Of a stretch of DNA of 44,057 nt, positions 37,523 to 44,057 are shown in pieces. The notes beneath the pieces were generated by a model, which searched no databases, was not told the origin of the DNA, and saw only the letters and a program-made list of their open reading frames with translations. Source of the stretch: Meiothermus rufus DSM 22234. GTDB taxonomy: Bacteria; Deinococcota; Deinococci; Deinococcales; Thermaceae. The position numbers and the translations under genes are program-made. The stretch is taken from contig NZ_AUHY01000021.1 of assembly GCF_000423425.1 (NCBI RefSeq), positions 1 through 44,057 on the forward strand, in the 5' to 3' direction. Position 1 is the stretch's first letter, and every line of letters begins with the position of its first letter.

Positions 37523-39700
37523 GTGCTGGTTTGGCTGCGGGTTCTGGTCATCGGCTTGCTTCTGCTGGCCTACTGGGGGCCGGCGGTGCCGTTGGCCCCT
37601 CTGCGCACGGTGGTATTGCTGGACCAGAGTCCTTCAGTTCGGGAGGCCGTCTGGCAGGTAGCTCCCCAGCTCCAGCTACAGGGAGCCCGTTATGTGGCCT
37701 TTGCCAGCGCGGCTGTGGAGGTGGCTGCCCCTACAGCCCGTCGCCTCGACCTGGGCGAGGGTACCCGTTTGCGCGAGGCCCTACAAAAAGCGCTGGAACT
37801 GCGTCCAGACCGGATTGTGTTGCTTTCGGACGGCTTGTTTCAGGATCAGCCGGAGCCCATCGGGATTTCCATATATGCCCTCTACCAGCCGCCTAGCCCG
37901 AATCTCTCCCTATCGCTGGTTGGCCCGGCTCTCCCACCTAAGGACGAGACCGTGGAGGTACGGGCGGTGCTGGAGGCCACGGCGCCGGTTGTGGCGCGGC
38001 TGCGCTTTTCCGGCCCAGCGGGGGTGCTCGAGCGCGAGCTATCCCTTCAACCAGGCCGCAGCAGCCTAGGCTACCGTTTCCGCCTGGAGGGGCCCAGTGT
38101 GGTGGTCGCCCAGGTGGAAAGCGCTTTGGGTCGCGAGCAGGCCCGCCTCGAGCTGGCCCCTGCGGATGCGATTCGGGTCTGGGTGCTGGGTGATGCCGCT
38201 TTAGCCCGCTACCTGCAGACCCAGGGCTTCTGGGTGGAGGAGCGGCAGACCCTGGGCCAGCCCATCCGGGCTGAGGTGGTGGTTCTGGGGGTGGGGGTGC
38301 GGGACTTGTCGGCCCCCGACCTAGACGCCTTGCAGAGCTTTCTGAACCAGGGAGGAAGCCTACTCTGGACCGCTACCCCGCAGGGGCTATTCTTCGGTGG
38401 CTGGGAGCGGAGCAGCCTGGCCGACCACCTGCCCTTGGAGCCGATAGAGGAGCCAGGGGGGGTGGGCATAGTGTTGGTGCTGGATGTCTCGGGCAGCATG
38501 CTCGAGGCCGACAAGCTGGGTCTGGCGGTGGTGGGTTCGCTCGAGCTCATCCGCTCGGCCCGGCCACAGGACTACATCGGGGTGGTGGTCTTCTCCGACC
38601 GCCCGCGCTGGCTGTTCCGACCCCGTCCCATGACCGAGCAGGGCCGGCGTGAGGCGGAAAGCCTGCTGCTTTCCACTACGGCGGGTGGGGGGACCCGGAT
38701 ACAGCGGGCCTACCTCGAGGCCCTGGAGGCTTTAGAGGGCCTGCCGGTCACAAGCAAGCAGGTCATCGTGCTCTCCGACGGACTGGCCGCCGATGTGACC
38801 CCCAGCCTCTTTGACCAGGCCCGCGATGCTGCACCCGCCATCAAAACCAGCACCGTGGCCCTGGGTAGCGATGCCGACCGGCAGTTTTTGCGCGAGCTGG
38901 CGCAAGCCGGTGGGGGGAGTTTCTGGGATGTTCCTCGCCCGCAAGACCTGCCCCGCTTTTTCTTAGAAGAGGCCCAGCGAGCTTTCCAGCGCGAGGCCTT
39001 GGAGGGTCGTTTTCCCCTCTCAGTAGGGGCCCACCCCATCACCCGCGACACCCGCCCCCCTCCCCTGGCGGTGTTGCTGCCGGCCCGGAGCAAGCCTTGG
39101 GCCCAGAGCTTGCTCAGCTCGGGGGAGCAGGTGGTGTTGGCGGTAGGGGAGAGCGCTCGAGGTCGGGTGGCGGCCTTGGCCACCGATCTTTCCCGCTCCT
39201 GGCAGGACTGGCCTCAGGCCCCGGCCTTTTTGGCTGAACTGGTGCGCTGGCTGGCCCAGACCCCGGCCCGTCCTCGGGTCCAGGCAGTGCGGGAAGCTGG
39301 GGTTGTGCGGGTGCTGCTGGAGGGGCAGTTCGAGCGGCCTAGCCTGCAGACGGGGGGGCAGCAATGGCCTTTAGCCCCCATCGGGCCGTTGCGCTACGAG
39401 GCCCGCCTGCCCAAGGATACGGTGGGCCAGGCGGTGATTTTAGAAAACGGGCAACCCCTGTTGCGCTTGGGGCTTCCTTCCTTGCCGGAGTGGCGCCTTG
39501 AGGACGGAGAGGAAAACCTACGCCGATTGGCCGAGGCCAGTGGGGGTCGGCTTCTGGCCGACGTTGCCGAGTTACAAAGCCTCGAGGCCCGCAAACCGCT
39601 TGGCCTGCGCTGGGTTCTGCTTGCGCTGGCCATAGGGCTTTTCCTGCTGGAGCGCTACTTGGAGAGGCGAACCCTCATCAGGCTGGCCTCGCCGAGCTGA
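37523..39700 (+). CDS. Membrane protein with von Willebrand factor A domain
   Basis: 725 residues from GTG 37523. An N-terminal membrane segment (about 2-19, LVWLRVLVIGLLLLAYW) and a C-terminal one (about 700-716, LRWVLLALAIGLFLLERYL) flank a large exposed part. A first Rossmann-like region has LDQSPSVREAV. The central VWA domain has the MIDAS motif LDVSGSM, the Thr in GGGTRIQ and Asp in VLSDGLAAD, so it should bind a divalent metal. The overall layout resembles BatA/GATase-like VWA proteins that work with MoxR ATPases; the MoxR of this window is ten kilobases away. Function unknown. It overlaps the converging hydrolase by 23 nt. Confidence 0.85.
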   Translation: MLVWLRVLVIGLLLLAYWGPAVPLAPLRTVVLLDQSPSVREAVWQVAPQLQLQGARYVAFASAAVEVAAPTARRLDLGEGTRLREALQKALELRPDRIVLLSDGLFQDQPEPIGISIYALYQPPSPNLSLSLVGPALPPKDETVEVRAVLEATAPVVARLRFSGPAGVLERELSLQPGRSSLGYRFRLEGPSVVVAQVESALGREQARLELAPADAIRVWVLGDAALARYLQTQGFWVEERQTLGQPIRAEVVVLGVGVRDLSAPDLDALQSFLNQGGSLLWTATPQGLFFGGWERSSLADHLPLEPIEEPGGVGIVLVLDVSGSMLEADKLGLAVVGSLELIRSARPQDYIGVVVFSDRPRWLFRPRPMTEQGRREAESLLLSTTAGGGTRIQRAYLEALEALEGLPVTSKQVIVLSDGLAADVTPSLFDQARDAAPAIKTSTVALGSDADRQFLRELAQAGGGSFWDVPRPQDLPRFFLEEAQRAFQREALEGRFPLSVGAHPITRDTRPPPLAVLLPARSKPWAQSLLSSGEQVVLAVGESARGRVAALATDLSRSWQDWPQAPAFLAELVRWLAQTPARPRVQAVREAGVVRVLLEGQFERPSLQTGGQQWPLAPIGPLRYEARLPKDTVGQAVILENGQPLLRLGLPSLPEWRLEDGEENLRRLAEASGGRLLADVAELQSLEARKPLGLRWVLLALAIGLFLLERYLERRTLIRLASPS

Positions 39701-40751
39701 GGTGTGCGTGGAACAGAGGGTGGAAAACCTCCGGCTTTTCCAGATGGGGGGAGTGTCCGCAGTCGGTGAGCACCTCTTCGCGGAAGAAGCCCCCCGCGGT
39801 AGCGTAGCGCCGGAGCACCTGGCGGGTCTGCCCCACCATGGGCTGGGAAGGAAACGCCGCCTCACCCGGCCAGCCCGGTACCAGCCCCAGCCGGCCCAGG
39901 GTGCCCATATCGAACAGACTGGCATCGCTCACAATCTGGTCCTCGGCCCCGCGCACCCAGAGGATGGGGGGTTTGACCAGGGCGGAAATCATCTGCTGCA
40001 CGCTTTGGCCCACGTACTTGGGCGAAAGGGCGTTGGCAGGGCCCCACCGCCCTGGGGCCACCCCCGGCCAGTGAGGGGAAGGGATGAAATCGCCGGGGTA
40101 TTTTTGTGGCCCTATCTTCTGCGATAGCACTCCGGAAAGCAAGGCTTCCTCGCGGGGATGGTGGAAGGGGGGCTTCCAGTAAAAGTGGTTCATCACTGTG
40201 CGGGGGGCGGCGGGATGCTCGCTTGCCCGGTAGCCCTCGCCGATGAGCCGGGCGAACTCGGGGTTGACAATGCCGGCCCCCGAGCCGGCGAAATCCGGGG
40301 TGCAGGGGGTGCCCTCGAGGTCCTTGGTCCCGCCAAAGCCAAAGGGCGAGCCGGGGCAGATAACCGTTGCGCTCAATACCCGCTCAGGGGCAGTGGCCAG
40401 CAGGGCCCAGACCACGCTGCCCCCCAGGGAGTGGCCGGCCACGTGAAACCGGGGATGGCCCAAGGTGTCCATCAGGCAAAGCAGGTCGTCCACCCAGTCC
40501 ATGCAGCCCCGGGTGGCGTCTATCAGCTTGTCCTCGGTGTCACCGTAGCCGCGCAGGTCGGGAGCAATGCCGCAGTACCCCTCTGGTAGAGCCAGCAGGG
40601 TCTCTTCCCAGAAGGTGTTGCTGCTGGCGTTGCCATGAATCAAAAGCACCGGCACGCCGTCGGAAGGGCCCCGGAGCAGGATGTGCTGGTTGAGGCGGGG
40701 GGTCTGGACCAACTTGGACTCGAGGCCGGGTAAAGGGGGTATGGAGGCCAT
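39678..40751 (-). CDS. Alpha/beta-hydrolase
   Basis: 357 residues from ATG 40751, seven bases after AAAGGAG; an ATG two codons upstream is less well spaced. Oxyanion-hole HGNASS near residue 45, nucleophile elbow GHSLGG (about 124), acid Asp in VRGAEDQIVSD and catalytic His in DCGHSPHLEKPEVF. A long cap of about 120 residues (GSPFGFGG to PKYVGQSVQQ) lies between. No specific substrate can be named. It has its own -10-like TAACAT upstream (about 40788) and a real 5' leader. Confidence 0.88.
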   Translation of the reverse strand: MASIPPLPGLESKLVQTPRLNQHILLRGPSDGVPVLLIHGNASSNTFWEETLLALPEGYCGIAPDLRGYGDTEDKLIDATRGCMDWVDDLLCLMDTLGHPRFHVAGHSLGGSVVWALLATAPERVLSATVICPGSPFGFGGTKDLEGTPCTPDFAGSGAGIVNPEFARLIGEGYRASEHPAAPRTVMNHFYWKPPFHHPREEALLSGVLSQKIGPQKYPGDFIPSPHWPGVAPGRWGPANALSPKYVGQSVQQMISALVKPPILWVRGAEDQIVSDASLFDMGTLGRLGLVPGWPGEAAFPSQPMVGQTRQVLRRYATAGGFFREEVLTDCGHSPHLEKPEVFHPLFHAHLSSARPA

Positions 40752-40816
40752 AGCCATGCTCCTTTCAACGAACATCTCATGTTACCCGGCGGGTGTTACA
40801 AAGTTGTTGCTTAAGG

Positions 40817-40843
40817 AAAACCGTGGCCCTATACGGACCACGG
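40817..40843 (-). terminator. Intrinsic terminator of aconitase
   Basis: On the minus strand CCGTGGTCC and GGGCCACGG pair (9 bp, one G-U) around GTATA, followed by TTTTCCTT. It lies 15 nt after the acnA stop and ends the aconitase transcript before the hydrolase promoter. Confidence 0.88.
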
Positions 40844-40858
40844 CAGACTTGCCTTCAC

Positions 40859-43597
40859 TTAGGCTTGGGTCTTCTCCGCTAGCATGTTCTTCAGCACCGT
40901 TTGCAAAATCCCGCCATTTTTGTAGTAGTCCAGCTCGACCGGGGTATCGATACGGGCCTTGACCTGGAACTCCAGCTTGGAGCCATCGGGGCGGGTGGCC
41001 ACCACTGTGAGGATTTTGCCCGGGGTAAGGTCTTTGAGGCCCAGGATATCGTAGGTCTCAAAGCCGGTAAGGCCCAGGCTCTGGGCGCTCTGGCCCTCGA
41101 GGAAGACCAGTGGCAGTACGCCCATACCCACCAGGTTGCTGCGGTGGATACGCTCGAAGGACTGGGCGATGACCGCCTTCACCCCCAGGAGGTAGGTGCC
41201 CTTGGCCGCCCAGTCGCGGCTCGAGCCGTTGCCATACTCGATCCCGCCGATCACGATCAGGGGCACGCCCTCGGCCTTGTACTGCATGGCCGCGTCGTAG
41301 ACGAACATCTGCTCGCCGCTGCCGGGCTCGCTGCCCAACTCGCTCTTGGGCAGCTTCTTGGTGTAGCCGCCCTCCACCCCCTCGAGCATCAGGTTGCGGA
41401 TGCGGATGTTGGCAAAGGTGCCACGCATCATCACCTCGTGGTTGCCGCGCCGGCTGCCATAGGAGTTGAAGTCGGCGGGCTCGACGCCGTGGCCCATGAG
41501 GTAGCGCGCGGCGGGGGAGTTCTTGGCGATGTTGCCGGCGGGCGAGATGTGGTCGGTGGTGATGGAGTCGCCTAGCAGCAGCAGCACGCGAGCGCTCTTG
41601 ATGTCGGAGATTTCGCGGGATTGGCCCAGGTTCTCGAAGAAGGGAGGGTTCTGGATGTAGGTGCTTGCGGGATCGAATTGGTAGAGCTGGCCGGTGGGGG
41701 CGGGTAGGGCTTTCCAGCGCTCGTCGCCCTCGAAGACGGTGGCGTACTGGCGGCGGAACATCTCGGCGTCGAGGGTCTGGTGCACGATCTGGCGGATTTC
41801 TTCCTGGCTAGGCCAGATGTCTCTGAGGAAGATGGCCTTACCGTTGGGGTCGTAGCCGATGGGCTCGGTGGTGAAGTCGATGTCGATGCGCCCGGCAATG
41901 GCATAGGCCACCACCAGCATGGGAGAGGCCAGGTAGTTGGCCTTCACATCAGGGTTAATACGCCCTTCGAAGTTGCGGTTACCCGAGAGCACTGCGGCCA
42001 CCACCAGGTCGCCCTCCCGCACCGCTTTGGCAATGTCCTCGGGTAGCGGGCCGGAGTTACCGATACAGGTGGTACAGCCATAGCCCACGGTGTGGAAGCG
42101 CAAAGCCTCGAGGAAGGGTGTGAGTCCGGCGGCATCGAGATACTCGGTGACCACCTTGGAGCCGGGGGCCAGGCTCGACTTGACCCAGGGCTGGGTGTCT
42201 AGGCCAGCCTCTACCGCTTTTTTGGCCAACAGGCCCGCCCCCAGCATCACCGAGGGGTTGGAGGTGTTGGTGCAGGAGGTGATGGCGGCAATGACCACCG
42301 AACCGTGGCGCAGGTCGAACTCTTCCAGGCCCCGCTTGACCGTGACCTTTTTATCCAGCTGCTCGGGCTTGAGGCCAAAGCCCCGTTCCTTGGGGTCTTT
42401 AGTGAGGTGTTCTAGGAAGCTGGTCTTGACCTGGGCCAGGGCCACGCGGTCTTGTGGCCGCTTAGGGCCGGCCAGGCTGGGCTCCACGGTGGAGAGGTCG
42501 AGCTCGAGGTACTCCGAATAGAGGGGGGCATCCTCGTCGGTGCGCCACAGTCCGGTAGCCTTGGCGTAGCGCTCTACCAGGTCTAGGAGTTCATCGGGCC
42601 GCCCGGTGAGGCGCAAGTAGGCCAGGGTCTCCTCGTCGATGGGGAAGAAGCCCATGGTTGCCCCATACTCCGGGCTCATGTTGGCGATGGTGGCCCGGTC
42701 GGCCAGGGGCAGCTTGGAGACGCCGGGGCCGTAGAACTCTACGAACTTGCCCACCGCCCCATGCTTGCGGATCATCTCGGTTACCCGCAGCACCAAGTCG
42801 GTGGCGGTAGCTCCCTCAGGCAGCTCGCCATAGAGCTTGAAGCCGATGACCTTGGGGGCCAGCATGTAGTAGGGTTGGCCCAGCATCACCGCCTCGGCCT
42901 CGATGCCGCCCACCCCCCAGCCCAGCACGCCCAGGCCGTTGATCATGGTGGTGTGGCTGTCGGTGCCTACCAGGGAGTCGGGGAAGGCATACACTCGCCC
43001 ATCTTCCCCTTTTTGGGTCATGACCACCTGGGCTAGGTACTCCAGGTTGACCTGGTGCACAATGCCTGTACCGGGGGGCACGGCCCGGAAGTTCTTGAGG
43101 GCGTTCTGCCCCCACTTGATGAGGCGGTAACGTTCCTCGTTGCGCTTGTACTCCAGCTCCACGTTTTGGGCAAAGGCGTAGCTGGTGCCGAAGAAATCCA
43201 CCTGCACGGAGTGGTCGATGACCAGATCCACCGGCACCGTGGGGTTGATCATCTCGGGGTCGCCCCCTAGCTTGGCCACGGCGTCGCGCATGGCCGCCAG
43301 ATCCACCACCGCTGGTACCCCGGTAAAATCTTGCAAAATGACCCGGGCCAGCATCAGCGGTACGTTCACCTCGCCAGGGTCGGGCTGCCAGTTGGCCAGC
43401 GCCACTACGTCATCGCGGGTCACTTTGTACTCATCGTGGTTGCGCAGTAGGCTCTCCAGCATAACCCGGATGCTGAAGGGCAAGCGGGAGACTGGGGCAA
43501 TGCCCTGGCGCTCGAGTTCCAGGATGTCGTAGTAGAACACCTCGCCCATCTGGGTCGACAGGCTTTTGCGGGTTTTGAAATCGTCTCTGTAGGCCAT
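40859..43597 (-). CDS. acnA: Aconitate hydratase A
   Basis: 912 residues, AcnA/IRP1 type. Isomerises citrate to isocitrate in the TCA cycle. The 4Fe-4S ligands are in [11 protein letters not shown] and [12 protein letters not shown]. Other family blocks: [27 protein letters not shown] near the N-terminal third, and the swivelling domain with [18 protein letters not shown] and [13 protein letters not shown]. The ribosome-binding site AAGGAGGAATT is strong. A perfect inverted repeat lies 62-87 nt upstream. Confidence 0.97.
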   Translation of the reverse strand: MAYRDDFKTRKSLSTQMGEVFYYDILELERQGIAPVSRLPFSIRVMLESLLRNHDEYKVTRDDVVALANWQPDPGEVNVPLMLARVILQDFTGVPAVVDLAAMRDAVAKLGGDPEMINPTVPVDLVIDHSVQVDFFGTSYAFAQNVELEYKRNEERYRLIKWGQNALKNFRAVPPGTGIVHQVNLEYLAQVVMTQKGEDGRVYAFPDSLVGTDSHTTMINGLGVLGWGVGGIEAEAVMLGQPYYMLAPKVIGFKLYGELPEGATATDLVLRVTEMIRKHGAVGKFVEFYGPGVSKLPLADRATIANMSPEYGATMGFFPIDEETLAYLRLTGRPDELLDLVERYAKATGLWRTDEDAPLYSEYLELDLSTVEPSLAGPKRPQDRVALAQVKTSFLEHLTKDPKERGFGLKPEQLDKKVTVKRGLEEFDLRHGSVVIAAITSCTNTSNPSVMLGAGLLAKKAVEAGLDTQPWVKSSLAPGSKVVTEYLDAAGLTPFLEALRFHTVGYGCTTCIGNSGPLPEDIAKAVREGDLVVAAVLSGNRNFEGRINPDVKANYLASPMLVVAYAIAGRIDIDFTTEPIGYDPNGKAIFLRDIWPSQEEIRQIVHQTLDAEMFRRQYATVFEGDERWKALPAPTGQLYQFDPASTYIQNPPFFENLGQSREISDIKSARVLLLLGDSITTDHISPAGNIAKNSPAARYLMGHGVEPADFNSYGSRRGNHEVMMRGTFANIRIRNLMLEGVEGGYTKKLPKSELGSEPGSGEQMFVYDAAMQYKAEGVPLIVIGGIEYGNGSSRDWAAKGTYLLGVKAVIAQSFERIHRSNLVGMGVLPLVFLEGQSAQSLGLTGFETYDILGLKDLTPGKILTVVATRPDGSKLEFQVKARIDTPVELDYYKNGGILQTVLKNMLAEKTQA

Positions 43598-43795
43598 AAT
43601 TCCTCCTTCTACGCTGTAAGGCCAGCCCCCACCCGGCGGGGCCTCGCTGGGTTGGTGTCCGTTCTTAACAGTTTACAAGAACGGGTGAACCACTCGGATT
43701 GTGGGGCTGGTTTCCTGCTCTGGGCGGGTGCGCCCTGCCTCAGACAGCGCTAGTGTACAACAGGCTGAGGGCTAAACGCCAGTGGTTGTAATCGG
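43598..43795 (-). other. Upstream region of acnA
   Basis: 198 nt without a gene between acnA and a transposase end. It contains the ribosome-binding site of acnA, the inverted repeat at 43659-43684, and TACACT (minus strand, about 43753-43758) as a possible -10 box without a clear -35. Confidence 0.5.
43659..43684 (-). promoter_or_regulatory. Perfect inverted repeat upstream of acnA
   Basis: CCGTTCTT (43659-43666) and AAGAACGG (43677-43684), 8-bp arms with a 10-nt spacer, an operator-like layout for a dimeric regulator. It has no T-tract on the acnA side and sits within the likely promoter or leader. An RNA hairpin in the leader is the alternative. Confidence 0.55.
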
Positions 43796-44057
43796 TCAAC
43801 ACATGTGAGACTGGGGAACCGACTCCTCCTGCATCTTAGCTAAATACTCCAAGGGAGCAAGACCCCCCAGGGCCATGTGAGGCCTTCGGCGGTTGTAGTG
43901 GTCCAGGTAGGCATCCAGCTCTGCCTGTAGCTCGCTGAGCCGGGGGGGCAGAGGCCGGGTATAGAGCTCCTCCCTAAAGGTCCGTTGCACCCGCTCCACG
44001 TGACCATTGAGTTTAGGACTCCTCGGCGGCAGCACAAACAAGGCAATCCCCAGAGCA
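43796..44057 (-). mobile_element. C-terminal end of a DDE (IS481/IS3-like) transposase, cut by the window edge
   Basis: The minus-strand frame is open from the window edge to the stop at 43796. It reads LPPRSPKLNGHVERVQRTFR, then ELDAYLDHYNRRRPHMALGG and PLEYLAK, the classic end of an rve-type integrase core including the third catalytic acidic residue (Glu in NGHVE). At least 87 residues are visible; the N-terminal part lies beyond the window. I cannot define the terminal inverted repeat or target duplication from one end. Confidence 0.85.

Overview
The window is a GC-rich (roughly 60-65 percent) bacterial chromosome segment, most probably from the Thermaceae (Deinococcus-Thermus), and closer to Meiothermus than to Thermus. 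The EF-Tu, SecY, L16, S17, SecA and RNA polymerase alpha proteins read as close relatives of their Thermus thermophilus counterparts. S14 and S4, however, are the zinc-free forms, whereas T. thermophilus uses zinc-binding ones. Species placement is inference; no database was consulted.

Bases 1-17202 (+) are one merged tuf-S10-spc-alpha superoperon: tuf, rpsJ, rplC, rplD, rplW, rplB, rpsS, rplV, rpsC, rplP, rpmC, rpsQ, rplN, rplX, rplE, rpsN, rpsH, rplF, rplR, rpsE, rpmD, rplO, secY, adk, map, infA, rpmJ, rpsM, rpsK, rpsD, rpoA, rplQ. Most genes overlap or nearly touch, and the cluster ends at a hairpin terminator at 17243. A few gaps are wide and contain RNA structure: a three-way-junction-like element before rplX, hairpins before rpsH, and an H-type pseudoknot just before rpsD (S4). 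These are candidates for ribosomal-protein feedback sites. L22 and L17 carry unusual extra segments.

Bases 17272-27701 (-) hold accessory and stress genes: two tandem exported S41-type proteins with altered catalytic residues, a MarR regulator with a Cys-rich tail, a cytochrome P460 whose consensus-like promoter is overlapped by a perfect 10-bp-arm palindrome, a SpoIID-like protein, bacillithiol synthase BshC, a Crp/Fnr regulator, an orphan molybdopterin hydroxylase large subunit and a MoxR ATPase.

Bases 27791-37437 hold tsaD (+), a frameshifted exported-protein gene (-), secA (+), two tandem metallophosphoesterases (+), the aroF-tyrA operon (-), a hotdog thioesterase (-) and tmRNA (+). Upstream of aroF I find a complete, apparently undescribed transcription attenuator. 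It has a consensus-like promoter and a near-leaderless 28-codon leader peptide with a Phe/Tyr/Phe/Tyr/Trp codon cluster. It also has a 10-bp intrinsic terminator and the alternative pairings needed for ribosome-stall-controlled antitermination. It would couple DAHP synthase and prephenate dehydrogenase expression to the supply of charged aromatic tRNAs.

Bases 37523-44057 hold a membrane VWA protein (+), an alpha/beta hydrolase (-), aconitase (-) and the C-terminal end of a DDE transposase cut by the window edge.

Two patterns run across the window. First, genes outside the ribosomal cluster repeatedly show a TANNNT-type -10 box exactly six bases before the start codon with no Shine-Dalgarno sequence, which indicates leaderless mRNAs. 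Second, the palindrome CTCGAG occurs about 80 times, roughly five times expectation.
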